Assembly (NCBI GenBank): GCA_946127115.1
Contig: CAMGYI010000002.1
Location: forward strand, 451,868 to 515,867
Direction: 5' to 3'
DNA length: 64,000 bases
Source of the DNA: an uncultured Chlamydia sp.
GTDB taxonomy: Bacteria; Chlamydiota; Chlamydiia; Chlamydiales; Simkaniaceae
Shown here: piece after piece, positions 45,282-54,271 of the stretch
How positions within the stretch are numbered: position 1 is the first letter of the stretch
Layout: each line of letters opens with the position of its first letter
Notes under the pieces: model-generated
What the model was told of the DNA's origin: nothing
Database searches by the model: none
What the model saw: the letters and a program-made list of their open reading frames with translations, nothing else
Translations under genes and position numbers: made by a program

Positions 45282-46781
45282 ATGGAAGTCCGCACACGTA
45301 TCGCCCCCTCCCCAACCGGGGATCCACACGTAGGAACCCCCTACATGTCTCTTTTTAATTTGATCTTTGCTAAGCATCATGGTGGAAAGTTTTTACTCCG
45401 CATTGAAGACACCGACCAATCGCGGAGCCGCCCTGAATATGAAGAGAGTATTTTTAAGTCTTTGAAATGGCTAGGCATTGAATGGGATGAGGGTCCCGAT
45501 GTGGGGGGGCCGTATGGCCCTTACAGGCAGTCTGAGAGGACAGAAATTTACCGGGAACATTGCCAAAGGCTTCTCGATGCTGGACATGCCTATAAATGCT
45601 TTGCGACTCCTGAAGAACTCAAAGAAATGCGAGAGCTTGCATCAAAAATGGGAAAGCGCATGGGATACGACCGCCGCTACAGAAACCTGAGTCCTGAAGA
45701 AATTCAGGAAAGGGAAAATGCAGGACAGCCATATGTCATTCGCTTAAAAGTTCCACTCACTGGCGAATGCTTATACGAAGAAATGACAAAAGGGCGAATT
45801 GCAACCCCTTGGAGCGATGTTGATGATCAGATTCTCCTGAAATCGGATGGCTTTCCAACCTACCATCTAGCAAATGTTGTCGACGACTACTTGATGAAAA
45901 TCACGCACATCATTCGAGGGGATGAATGGACATCTTCCACACCCAAGCATGTTCTCCTGTACGATCTATTTGGATGGAAAAGACCTAAGTTCATCCATAT
46001 GCCCCTTCTTCTTGGAGTTGATGGGAAAAAGCTTTCAAAACGAAAGAACCCCACCTCCGTCTTTTACTACAAGGAAAGTGGTTATCTCCCCGATGCATTC
46101 ATTAACTTTCTAACCCTGATGGGTTACAGCATGTCCGAGGATAAGGAAATCTATACTCTTGATGAGATCATCAAAGACTTTTCGGTAGACCGCGTTGGTG
46201 TTTCTGGTGCATTCTTTGATGTAAAAAAACTTGATTGGATTAACCAGCAATACTTGATCAATAACATCCCTGAAAAAGACCTTTGGGAAAAGATCAAAGC
46301 GTGGGGATTTTCTGATGAAAAAATGGCGAAGATCATTCCTTTGATCCGCACACGAATCAAGACATTTGGGGAATTTATGGATCTTTGCCAATTTCTTTTT
46401 GTGAACCACTTGGATTACTCTGAAGAGCTCCTCTGCCCCAAAGGGATCGCCAAAGAAATATCAGCAGAAGTTCTACAATGCATGATCTGGAGCATGGAAG
46501 CTCAGGAAGATTGGGGACGGAAAGGTTTTGAAAAAGCTTCAAGGGAAATATCATCCCTTTTTGAAATGAATCATAAGAAGGTGATTATGCAAATCCTTTT
46601 TGGTGTGATTACTGGAAAGCATCAAGGGCCCCCTCTCTTTGATTCAGTTTCGATCTTAGGAAAAGATCTGACGCGAGCACGCCATCTAAATGGCATTGAA
46701 TTCCTTGGAGGGATTTCTAATAAAAGAATGTCTGCTCTAAAGAAGAAGTGGGATGGAAGGGTTCCTCAGTCGGAATCATAA
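45282..46781 (+). CDS. gltX: Glutamyl-tRNA synthetase
   Basis: A 499-residue class I synthetase. RIAPSPTGDPHVGTPYM carries the HIGH variant, LLRIEDTDQSRSRPEYEES follows, then PYVIRLKVP, HIIRGDEWTSSTPKHVLLYD and DGKKLSKRKNPTSVFYY (KMSKS). It charges tRNA-Glu, and possibly tRNA-Gln where GatCAB is present. The last 65 bp are overlapped on the other strand by a small lipoprotein gene. In Chlamydia gltX lies next to the omcA/omcB cysteine-rich outer-membrane genes. Those are absent here. Confidence 0.95.
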   Translation: MEVRTRIAPSPTGDPHVGTPYMSLFNLIFAKHHGGKFLLRIEDTDQSRSRPEYEESIFKSLKWLGIEWDEGPDVGGPYGPYRQSERTEIYREHCQRLLDAGHAYKCFATPEELKEMRELASKMGKRMGYDRRYRNLSPEEIQERENAGQPYVIRLKVPLTGECLYEEMTKGRIATPWSDVDDQILLKSDGFPTYHLANVVDDYLMKITHIIRGDEWTSSTPKHVLLYDLFGWKRPKFIHMPLLLGVDGKKLSKRKNPTSVFYYKESGYLPDAFINFLTLMGYSMSEDKEIYTLDEIIKDFSVDRVGVSGAFFDVKKLDWINQQYLINNIPEKDLWEKIKAWGFSDEKMAKIIPLIRTRIKTFGEFMDLCQFLFVNHLDYSEELLCPKGIAKEISAEVLQCMIWSMEAQEDWGRKGFEKASREISSLFEMNHKKVIMQILFGVITGKHQGPPLFDSVSILGKDLTRARHLNGIEFLGGISNKRMSALKKKWDGRVPQSES

Positions 46782-46884
46782 TCTCCTCATCGAGTGTATC
46801 GGAGACAATATAGTGGGGGTTGTAGCCACTAGAAGCACACCCCGAAAGAAAAAGAAGTAACAAGAATAATAAACAGAGCTTCAT
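46717..46884 (-). CDS. Small lipoprotein, 55 residues, antisense to the gltX end
   Basis: The minus strand encodes MKLCLLFLLLLFLSGCASS, a textbook lipoprotein signal with lipidation Cys16 (box LSGC), then GYNPHYIVSDTLDEEIMIPT and a short acidic tail to TAG 46717-46719. The mature part is only 40 residues. It overlaps gltX by 65 bp and starts 13 bp from the divergent reductase. The place corresponds to that of the small lipoprotein gene omcA in Chlamydia, but this peptide is not cysteine-rich and shows no OmcA likeness. The ribosome site is weak (GAAGG, 1 bp from ATG). Confidence 0.6.
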   Translation of the reverse strand: MKLCLLFLLLLFLSGCASSGYNPHYIVSDTLDEEIMIPTEEPFHPTSSLEQTFFY

Positions 46885-46897
46885 ACCTTCTATTTAC

Positions 46898-47998
46898 ATG
46901 ACGGAATACAATAAAGACAACCCTTTCCCAGCGAAAATTACTGAGCGTTTTCTTCTCAATAAAGAAGGCTCTACAAAAAAAACGTATCATATAACTCTCG
47001 ATCTTTCAGGTTCAAATATCTCCTATAAGCCTGGTGATGCTGTTGGGGTCTACCCAGAAAATTCCCTTGAGGAAGTCGGTGCTCTCTTAAAAGCTCTAAA
47101 CCAAAGTGGGAATGAAGAGATCAACGATCCTCGCTCTGGAGCTACAATGTCTTTGGAACATTTTCTAAGAACCAAAGCCAATCTTATTCGCATTCCAACT
47201 CCTATTCTAAAACTTGTAGGAGACCGTCCCTTGCTTGGGGAAGAAAATAAAGAAGCAAGAATGCAGTTTATTAACAATCATGATCTGATCGATTTTTTTG
47301 AGTTGTATTCTCCGACGATTCCTTTGCAAGAACTCATCTCCTATTTAGCCCCCCTTCTTCCCCGCTTTTATTCGATTGCTTCCTCATCTAAAGTAAGTCC
47401 TGATTCTATTGACCTTCTCGTCTCAACATTTAGCTACACCCATGGAGAAAAAAAAAGACAAGGCCTTGGCTCTCATTTCCTTTGCAACGTTACAGCTATG
47501 CACCATACCCCTATCTACACTTACCTCCACCCCACCCCACACTTTGTCCTACCGGAAGATCCCACTACCCCTATCGTTATGATTGGGCCGGGAACCGGAA
47601 TTGCCCCTTACCGCGCTTTTTTGCAAGAGAGAAAAGAGCAAAAAGCCCCAGGAGAAAACTGGCTTATCTTCGGCGAACGTAACCGCGCAACAGATTATTA
47701 CTATGAAAACTTCCTAGAATCTTTAGAGAAAAGAAACTTCCTCCGCCTAGACTTAGCATTCTCACGAGATCAAAGTGAAAAGCTTTACGTTCAACACATA
47801 CTTCTTAAGCGTGGCCTTGCTGTTTGGGAAGCACTGAACAAAGGAGCCCACCTCTATATTTGTGGGGATGCCCGCCACATGGCAAAAGATGTGGTCACAG
47901 CACTCCACACGATCGTGGAAACTCACGGAAGCAAAAATCCAAAACCGTACGTCAAGATGCTCCGCAAAGAAAAACGCCTTTTATTGGATGTTTATTGA
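46898..47998 (+). CDS. cysJ: CysJ-like flavoprotein reductase lacking the FMN domain
   Basis: A 366-residue protein of the sulfite reductase/P450 reductase group. It has the linking and FAD domain (YKPGDAVGVYPEN, PRFYSIASSSK with the RxYS motif, GLGSHFL) and the NADPH domain (IVMIGPGTGIAPYRAFLQER, WLIFGERN, YICGDARHMAKDV and a terminal aromatic Tyr). The N-terminal FMN-binding flavodoxin domain of E. coli CysJ (599 residues) is missing, as in the chlamydial cysJ. It should pass electrons from NADPH to a separate flavodoxin or other acceptor. A sulfite reductase subunit CysI is not in the window. Confidence 0.85.
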   Translation: MTEYNKDNPFPAKITERFLLNKEGSTKKTYHITLDLSGSNISYKPGDAVGVYPENSLEEVGALLKALNQSGNEEINDPRSGATMSLEHFLRTKANLIRIPTPILKLVGDRPLLGEENKEARMQFINNHDLIDFFELYSPTIPLQELISYLAPLLPRFYSIASSSKVSPDSIDLLVSTFSYTHGEKKRQGLGSHFLCNVTAMHHTPIYTYLHPTPHFVLPEDPTTPIVMIGPGTGIAPYRAFLQERKEQKAPGENWLIFGERNRATDYYYENFLESLEKRNFLRLDLAFSRDQSEKLYVQHILLKRGLAVWEALNKGAHLYICGDARHMAKDVVTALHTIVETHGSKNPKPYVKMLRKEKRLLLDVY

Positions 47999-48474
47999 GA
48001 TGCCGTCGTAAGAATGCAATAACACATCATGCCTTCACCCCGTCCAAAAGCAGTTAGGCCATCGCCTGAGGTGAATGTGATTCCAACCTGATCTATATTG
48101 ACTGACAAAGCGCTTGCAACGCTACAGCGAATGTCATCAGCCCGCTTTTGCAACCTGGGTCGTTTCCCCTCAATGGTAAGAGCGATATGTTCGATGATTT
48201 GATCACCAAGGGTTTCTACAGCTTTGGCTAAAAAAACCCGACTATCAGTCACTCCTTGATTTCTGCAGAGATCGATTGCAATTCCCCCCAGGATCGGAAC
48301 ATGCGTCAAGGAAGTGATAGCATTGCAGATAGCATGGAATACAACATCTCCGTCGGAATCGGCATCAAGCCCTGGAGCCCCTTCGAAGGAAAGTCCAGCA
48401 ATGATGCACTTCTTTTCCGTCTCATTCTGTAAAAATCGGTGACTATCTTGCCCCATTCCTGTACGGTATCTCAT
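47992..48474 (-). CDS. ispF: 2-C-methyl-D-erythritol 2,4-cyclodiphosphate synthase
   Basis: A 160-residue enzyme beginning MRYRTGMGQDSHRF (catalytic Asp/His zinc site), with AGLSFEGAPGLDADSDGDVV, FHAICNAI, DSRVFLAKAV and EGKRPRLQKRADDI, then the TSGDGLTAFGRGEG end. Part of the non-mevalonate isoprenoid route. Start ATG 48474. An upstream in-frame ATG at 48543 is inside the divergent gene. The stop overlaps the cysJ stop by 7 bp. The cysJ-ispF order is as in Chlamydia. Confidence 0.94.
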   Translation of the reverse strand: MRYRTGMGQDSHRFLQNETEKKCIIAGLSFEGAPGLDADSDGDVVFHAICNAITSLTHVPILGGIAIDLCRNQGVTDSRVFLAKAVETLGDQIIEHIALTIEGKRPRLQKRADDIRCSVASALSVNIDQVGITFTSGDGLTAFGRGEGMMCYCILTTASQ

Positions 48475-48489
48475 AAAAAACGAGTATAA

Positions 48490-49428
48490 ATGAAGACTCT
48501 TCATATCTGCAATGTCAATTTTGAATGGGAACTTGAAACCCACTCTTCAACAGAAATAAAAGAATCCTTCATGATTCATCCTAACTTTTTGCAACTCCAA
48601 TTCCTCCCCTTCCTCTACGCAAACAAAGGTGATGGAGTGGTTGTTACACACCTTCCCTCCGAGATTCCCAACCACTTAAATGTCCACCTTTTTGAAGATA
48701 AAATCGAGGGATACGATCGAATTGAGACTTGGGGCTGGTCGGAAGCCATTGAGAAATGGACGGACCTCCCTTATTCTGTTCCCAAGCATTTGAGTGAAAT
48801 GGCCTCTAGAACTTTTTCCTTTACCCATAGTCCAAAACTTCCTGGAGCACAACTCTTGCGCCACCCTCAGGAAGTTACCGAATGGCTTAAAAAAGGACCG
48901 TATCCTAAAGTTGTAAAAAAATGTTTTGGGATCGCAGGACAAAGAAGATGGATTTTGCAAAAACCCGAAGATCTTCCAAAGAAGGCCTTTCAGGAATTTG
49001 ACAACGGGCATGCTTTGATAGCGGAGCCTTGGATGCAAAGGGATTTAGATTTTAGCACGCAGTGGATGATTACAGATAAGATCACCTATCTTGGCTCCAC
49101 AGTACTAGAAAATACAGAATCGGGCGTCTACAGGAAAACCTACATTGAAAGAGACATTCCTTTTCTAGATAATCACAAATCCCAAGCCCAAATCCCTTTA
49201 AGGCGACTTTTAGAAATGGGATTTCAAGGAAACGTCGGAATTGACTCCATGATTTATGATGGAAACCTCCATCCAATCGTTGAAATCAACTTAAGAAAAA
49301 CAATGGGGTGGCTTGCACTACAGTTGGGGAAAAGTGTGGCATATGAAACCGGATCAGAAGGATTGCTTCCCAAGTTTTTAGACATTGGAAAAGAAATCAC
49401 GTTTCAGAAACAACTGAAGTTGCTATGA
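48490..49428 (+). CDS. ATP-grasp-like protein, conserved in chlamydiae
   Basis: A 312-residue soluble protein. The C-terminal half has the ATP-grasp look: YPKVVKKCFGIAGQRRW, ALIAEPWMQRDLDFSTQW, GFQGNVGIDSMIYDGNLHPI and VEINLRKTMGWLALQLG. In ATP-grasp ligases the last stretch holds Glu/Asn metal ligands (here ExN). The N-terminus (HICNVNFEWELE) is conserved-looking too. It may ligate a carboxylate to an amine or thiol, but the substrate is unknown. Gene order cysJ-ispF-this protein matches Chlamydia. ATG 48490 is 15 bp from the divergent ispF start. Confidence 0.75.
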   Translation: MKTLHICNVNFEWELETHSSTEIKESFMIHPNFLQLQFLPFLYANKGDGVVVTHLPSEIPNHLNVHLFEDKIEGYDRIETWGWSEAIEKWTDLPYSVPKHLSEMASRTFSFTHSPKLPGAQLLRHPQEVTEWLKKGPYPKVVKKCFGIAGQRRWILQKPEDLPKKAFQEFDNGHALIAEPWMQRDLDFSTQWMITDKITYLGSTVLENTESGVYRKTYIERDIPFLDNHKSQAQIPLRRLLEMGFQGNVGIDSMIYDGNLHPIVEINLRKTMGWLALQLGKSVAYETGSEGLLPKFLDIGKEITFQKQLKLL

Positions 49429-49438
49429 TGCGAATTAT

Positions 49439-50788
49439 ATGGACTCATTTAAGATTACCGGTGGGAAACCTCTAGAAGGCCATGTCAAAGCTGCAGGCGC
49501 AAAAAATGCGATCACAAAAATGCTTGTCGCATCTTTACTTTCTGATAAGAAGTGCATCTTCACAAACGTCCCTGATATTTCCGAAGTAGAAACAACTCTC
49601 AATCTCTGCAAAGAAATTGGGATGCAAGCGGATTGGAATCGAAAAGCAGGGTGGATGGAAGTTGTCACAAAAAAGATCAAATCCTCCTACATACCCCTGA
49701 ACTTTTCTGGAGCCAATCGGATTCCGATTCTCATGATGGGATCACTATTAGGACGTACCCGAGAGAACATTATTGTTCCCACCGTTGGAGGGTGCAAAAT
49801 TGGAAAGCGCCCCGTGGATTTTCACATCATGGCCTTAGAAAAGCTGGGAGCAATTGTCGAATACCGCACCATAAAAAATGAACACGCCTATTTTGCCCAT
49901 GCTCCTGAAGGAATGAAAGGAGGTATTATTAATTTGCCCTATCCCTCAGTGATGACAACCGAAAATGCAATCCTTGCAGCATGCCGTGCGAAAGGACGAA
50001 CAACAATTCGTGGAGCCGCCATCGAACCCGAAGTTATTGATTTGATCCTTTTTTTGCAAAAGCTTGGCGTTGTTATTTATGTCGATATGGATCGAACCAT
50101 TTATGTCCAAGAAACAACCACCTTCTACGAAGTCGAACACAAAGTTATTACAGATCGCATTGAAGCTGCTTCCTTTGGAATGGCTGCAATTGCAACACGT
50201 GGACGGGTTTTTGTAGAAGAGGCGCAGCAATCCCATATGATCACCTTTCTCAATAAACTTAGACAAATCAATGGTGGCTTTGCCGTTAAAGAAGGCGGCA
50301 TTGAGTTCTTTTATCAAGGACCTCTCAAGGGGGGGCTCCACCTGCAAACCGATGTGCATCCTGGATTTCTTACTGATTGGCAACAACCCTTTGTTGTTCT
50401 TCTTACGCAAGCCTATGGCAGCTCTGTCGTCCATGAAACGGTCTACGAAAACCGCTTTGGCTACGTTGATACCCTTTTAAAAATGGGGGCTCATGTCGAG
50501 TGCTTTACACAATGTCTAGGGGATCGTCCCTGCCGCTTTGCCTCTCAGAACTACCAGCATAGCCTGATTGTCAAAGGACCCACTAAATTCCAGGGGATGG
50601 AGATTGAAGTTCCCGATCTCAGAGCAGGTTTTGCTTATGTCATGGCAGCCCTTCTTGCTCCTGAAGAAAGCACCCTAACAGGGCTTCCCTATCTCGATCG
50701 CGGGTACGAAAATCTTGAGGAAAAGCTTCAATCTCTTGGCGCCAACATCGAAAGAATTACGGCCCCTCAACCCCTAATTGCAAGTTAG
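49439..50788 (+). CDS. murA: UDP-N-acetylglucosamine 1-carboxyvinyltransferase
   Basis: A 449-residue EPT-fold enzyme. Motifs: ITGGKPLEGHVKAAGAKNAI, GGCKIGKRPVDFHI (the catalytic Cys is kept; chlamydiae with Asp at this place are fosfomycin resistant), CRAKGRTTIRGAAIEPEV, TDRIEAASFGMAA, TDVHPGFLTDWQQP and the last DLRAGFAYVMAALLA. It starts peptidoglycan precursor synthesis from UDP-GlcNAc and PEP. Start ATG 49439 is 10 bp after the previous gene. Confidence 0.95.
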   Translation: MDSFKITGGKPLEGHVKAAGAKNAITKMLVASLLSDKKCIFTNVPDISEVETTLNLCKEIGMQADWNRKAGWMEVVTKKIKSSYIPLNFSGANRIPILMMGSLLGRTRENIIVPTVGGCKIGKRPVDFHIMALEKLGAIVEYRTIKNEHAYFAHAPEGMKGGIINLPYPSVMTTENAILAACRAKGRTTIRGAAIEPEVIDLILFLQKLGVVIYVDMDRTIYVQETTTFYEVEHKVITDRIEAASFGMAAIATRGRVFVEEAQQSHMITFLNKLRQINGGFAVKEGGIEFFYQGPLKGGLHLQTDVHPGFLTDWQQPFVVLLTQAYGSSVVHETVYENRFGYVDTLLKMGAHVECFTQCLGDRPCRFASQNYQHSLIVKGPTKFQGMEIEVPDLRAGFAYVMAALLAPEESTLTGLPYLDRGYENLEEKLQSLGANIERITAPQPLIAS

Positions 50789-50812
50789 CAGTAAAGAAGC
50801 TATACTATCTCT

Positions 50813-51766
50813 ATGGAAACATGGAGACGGATTCAAAAAACCAACTTTACAAAGCTCGACGAGCTTGCAAACTTTTTGGAAATCGACGCAAAAGCAACCT
50901 TAAAATCCCTATTTCCTTTGAATTTCCCGAGAAGGCTTGCCGAAAAAGTAGAGAAGGGCCGGCTTGATGACCCTATCCTCATGCAGTTCCTTCCAGTCCA
51001 CCAAGAAACATTGAAGATACTCGGATTTACAGCTGATCCCGTCTCCGATCTTTCCTTTCAAAAGAGCCCCCGCCTTCTCCAAAAATATCAAGGACGCGCT
51101 CTATTGATTACCAGCAGCGCCTGCGTCATGAACTGCCGATTCTGTTTTAGACAAAATTACCCCTATGAACAAGACAAAGACCATGCCGAAGAAATCAAGT
51201 TCATCAAAAACGATTCGACCATCTATGAAGTGATCCTAAGTGGAGGAGACCCCCTCTCCCTTTCTGATGAGCGTCTAGGAGCATTGATCGAATCCCTTAG
51301 TGAAATTCCCCATCTAACACTCCTCCGCTTCCACACCCGTTTCCCTATTGGCATTCCCGAACGGATCACCCCTTCCTTCTTAAAAATTCTTGAAGAAACG
51401 CGTCTGCAAGTTATTTTTATTCTCCATACAAACCACCCAAGAGAGCTTGATCAAGATGTTCTCTCCTCCCTTAGGAAAATAAAAGCACCTGTTCTCACAC
51501 AAACAGTCCTTCTGAAAAACATCAATGACAATGTTGAAACCCTAAAGACTCTTTTTATGACCCTTATTTCAAATGGAGTGATTCCATACTACCTGCATCA
51601 GCTTGACCGGATTGAGCAAGCAGCACATTTCGAAGTCCCCATAGAAAAAGGTCGAAAATTGATTAATGCACTACGTACAGAACTTCCTGGCTACGCTATC
51701 CCTACATATGTGCAAGAAATCCCTTACAAAACTTCTAAGACGCCCATTAGCTTGATACAATCATAG
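50813..51766 (+). CDS. epmB: Lysine-2,3-aminomutase-family radical SAM protein (EpmB type)
   Basis: A 317-residue radical SAM enzyme. The Fe-S triad is CVMNCRFCFRQNY (CxxxCxxC). SGGDPLSLSDERLGALIESL, RFHTRFPIGIPERITPSFL and the PYYLHQLDRIEQAAHFEVP end are typical of YjeK/EpmB and KamA. At 317 residues it lacks the C-terminal extension of clostridial KamA, so EpmB, which makes beta-lysine for elongation factor P, is more likely. EpmA and efp are not in the window. Confidence 0.88.
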   Translation: METWRRIQKTNFTKLDELANFLEIDAKATLKSLFPLNFPRRLAEKVEKGRLDDPILMQFLPVHQETLKILGFTADPVSDLSFQKSPRLLQKYQGRALLITSSACVMNCRFCFRQNYPYEQDKDHAEEIKFIKNDSTIYEVILSGGDPLSLSDERLGALIESLSEIPHLTLLRFHTRFPIGIPERITPSFLKILEETRLQVIFILHTNHPRELDQDVLSSLRKIKAPVLTQTVLLKNINDNVETLKTLFMTLISNGVIPYYLHQLDRIEQAAHFEVPIEKGRKLINALRTELPGYAIPTYVQEIPYKTSKTPISLIQS

Positions 51767-52066
51767 CGGCAAAAGGGAGTGGAGTCATGGTTTCGATGAT
51801 CGAAAAGGCCTCGAAGCTACCAAAACTAGAAAAAGCCTCCCCTATTTGCTTTAATATCAAACGACTATTGGTGCTCGATCCCCCAGGTATCTGTTTTGAT
51901 TAGGGCTCTCTTCTGTCCAAAAGCGGCATATTTTTCAATTTATTATTTTAAAATGACTCAAAATACGTCAACTTTCGCTTTTTCTATCCTTGAAATCACT
52001 TTTCTTTGCCTAAAAGCGAGGCGTTATATGAAAAGAGGCATTCAAAAATATAATTAAGAGAGTTGC
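51767..52066. other. Non-coding or decayed stretch before a lost secreted-protein gene
   Basis: This 300-bp stretch has one 38-codon plus-strand ORF (51787-51903, MVSMIEKASKLPKLEKASP) behind a GGAG, but no family match. The rest is AT-rich, with no hairpin, repeat or promoter strong enough to name. Confidence 0.4.
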
Positions 52067-52328
52067 ATGAAAACAAAATTTATAGTTTTATTTTTCTTTT
52101 TACTATTTGTCGCTTCCAATTTTGAGTTTTCAAACGAACAGAAAATCGGGGGGGGAGATTTGAGTATACTTCTCAGCCAAAGTTAGTAAGCCTGAATATC
52201 ACCAACTGAATTTAGAATTTCGGAGTAATTTGTTTAACGAAAACTATCAAGTTTTTATTCCTGAGTTAGAATTCGAAACAATAGAAAAATGTGCATATGA
52301 AGCAGATAAGAAGGTCAATTATTTTTGA
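52067..52328 (+). pseudogene. Frameshifted secreted-protein gene with a G8 tract
   Basis: ATG 52067 starts a good signal peptide, MKTKFIVLFFFLLFVASNFE, then FSNEQKI, and the DNA has eight G in a row (52148-52155). In this frame translation stops after about 39 residues. A second frame continues with YFSAKVSKPEYHQLNLEFRS, then NLFNENYQVFIPELE to TGA 52326-52328. A single 1-bp change between about 52165 and 52180 would join them to a roughly 85-residue secreted protein. The gene is decayed, or else it could be switched by slippage. No family recognised. Confidence 0.5.
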
Positions 52329-52337
52329 TGAATGAGA

Positions 52338-54056
52338 TTACATCCGGTCCATAGTCTTAAGACCAAGGATTTGAAGTCCTTGTTTGAGGATGCAAGCGGT
52401 TAGCTCGCAAAGAACAAGACGACTGCTTTCTTCAGGAACCCCTTCAACGCGGCAATCGCGAAAAAAAGCATGAAACTTTTCAGCTAAATCGTAAAGATAA
52501 TCTGATAGACGGTTAGGAAGAAGATCACGATCCATATGAACAAGGGTTTCCCCAAATTGACGCAGTTGCAATCCCAGCATGACCTCTGTGGGATGCTTTA
52601 AGATGATTGGTGTGGTTGCATAAAGAGCATGAATGTCCTTATTACATCTCCTTTTGATTCCTTGAATGCGCACATAAGAGTATAGAAGATACGCAGCGGT
52701 ATTTCCTTCAAACTTCAGCATGCGGTCATAGCTGAAGCTATAGTCTTTAACGCGATGACAAGAGAGGTCAGCATATTTTACGGCATCAACACCCAGAACG
52801 TGGGCAAGCTCATCAATTTCTTTTTCTGTCCCATCTTGGAGGCGCTCCTGCATAAGAATACGCGCTTGACGTACTGCTTCAGAAAGAAGATCCATGAGCT
52901 TTTCTGTTTCTCCGGATCGTGTTTTGAATTTTTTGCCATCAGCGCCTAAAACAACTCCAAAAGGAACATGATCAACTTGCACCTTTTCAGGATCGTAAAT
53001 TCCAGCTTTTACCGCCGCTTTGAAAACCATTTGGAAGTGCAATTGTTGCCCTGCATCGACGACATAAATAATTCGGTCTGCATTTTCTTCTCGCACACGC
53101 TGTGCAAGAGCAGCAGTATCTGTCGAAGCATAGTTGAACCCTCCATCAGACTTTTGCAGAATCATAGGAATTTCATATCCTTCAAGAAACACACATTTGG
53201 CCCCATCAGAGATTTCAACGATCCCTGACTTTTCATATTCCTCAACGATTTTTGGGAGGCTCTCATTATAAAACGACTCCCCTCGCTCGGTAATATTAAT
53301 ATCCAAAAACTTGTAAACCTCTAAAAACCCCCTGCGAGAAATTTCGCAGATCTTTTTCCATGCATCAAGGGCCTCTCGTTCGCCTCCTTGCAAGCTAACC
53401 ACTTGAGTTTGCGACCGTTTCTTGAATTCCGGATCGGCATCAAACACCTTTTTCGATTCTTTGTACCAGCTCATTAATGAAGAAAGGTTGGCCTCTTTCT
53501 TTCTAGTAAAAACATCTGGCTCCTCTTCTTTGAGATAAGTGATGAGCATTCCAAACTGTGTCCCCCAATCTCCAATGTGATTCAGGCGAAGAACATCATG
53601 TCCTAAAAACTCAAATAGCCTAGCTAAACTTTCCCCGATAATCGTAGAACGAAGATGACCCACATGGAGTTCTTTTGCCACGTTGGGAGAGGAAAACTCT
53701 ACAATCACCTTTTTCTTTTCTTCAAGAGGCTCCGCCCCTAACCGAGGATCCGCAGCTAATTCGGTGACTTGCTTGGAAAGAAACTCCGACGACAAAGTAA
53801 TATTTATAAAACCTGGCCCAGCAACTTCAAGCTTCTCGATCATTCCCTCTTTCGGCCATTTCTCAAGAATTTGCTGCGCGATCTTTCGAGGATTTGATTT
53901 CAAAGCCTTTGCAAGTTTCATCGCAGAATTGCACTGGTAATGACCAAACTGAGGGTTTGTACTCTGCTTGATATCGGCCATAGAATCAGTCTCAGGAAAT
54001 AATTCCTTGATAGTGTTGTTTGCTTGCTCTTGGAGTTGATTTGTCAAGTTTCTCAT
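52338..54056 (-). CDS. argS: Arginyl-tRNA synthetase
   Basis: A 572-residue class I synthetase. The N-terminal additional domain (FPETDSMADIKQSTNPQFGH) precedes VEFSSPNVAKELHVGHLRST with the HIGH motif. Further are HVPFGVVLGADGKKFKTRSG (a KMSK-less variant), SYDRMLKFEGNTAAYLLYSY and RIQGIKRR. It charges tRNA-Arg. ATG 54056 is used because MRNLTNQL starts the family's N-terminal helix. A TTG at 54095 is less likely. In Chlamydia murA-argS-plsC are neighbours. Here murA and argS are still close. Confidence 0.95.
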   Translation of the reverse strand: MRNLTNQLQEQANNTIKELFPETDSMADIKQSTNPQFGHYQCNSAMKLAKALKSNPRKIAQQILEKWPKEGMIEKLEVAGPGFINITLSSEFLSKQVTELAADPRLGAEPLEEKKKVIVEFSSPNVAKELHVGHLRSTIIGESLARLFEFLGHDVLRLNHIGDWGTQFGMLITYLKEEEPDVFTRKKEANLSSLMSWYKESKKVFDADPEFKKRSQTQVVSLQGGEREALDAWKKICEISRRGFLEVYKFLDINITERGESFYNESLPKIVEEYEKSGIVEISDGAKCVFLEGYEIPMILQKSDGGFNYASTDTAALAQRVREENADRIIYVVDAGQQLHFQMVFKAAVKAGIYDPEKVQVDHVPFGVVLGADGKKFKTRSGETEKLMDLLSEAVRQARILMQERLQDGTEKEIDELAHVLGVDAVKYADLSCHRVKDYSFSYDRMLKFEGNTAAYLLYSYVRIQGIKRRCNKDIHALYATTPIILKHPTEVMLGLQLRQFGETLVHMDRDLLPNRLSDYLYDLAEKFHAFFRDCRVEGVPEESSRLVLCELTACILKQGLQILGLKTMDRM

Positions 54057-54271
54057 AGAGATCCTATCATGCGTCTCTCCCTCTAAAATTGTCAAGAATT
54101 GTTAAAATGCATCTCCCAGCCATGTTATTGTGCTCACTCATTCAAAATTAAAGACCTTTAAATTGAATTTCTGTGTCCCATTACCCTACTGATTAAATCA
54201 CATTGAAAGGGAAACAGGACACGAAAAGCATGGAATCAAGAAAGAATCTTTAATACGGGATTGGATCAGGG

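Noticed and set aside
46782-46897. OmcA identity for the small lipoprotein
   Set aside because: It has the position and a lipobox, but only one Cys in the mature chain, whereas OmcA is Cys-rich.
49946-50434. 162-codon minus-strand ORF opposite murA
   Set aside because: Shadow of a conserved enzyme gene, with unusual Asn/Cys-rich composition.
51787-51903. 38-codon ORF after epmB
   Set aside because: Has a GGAG upstream but no conservation signal or motif that I can judge. Kept only as a note in the gap entry.
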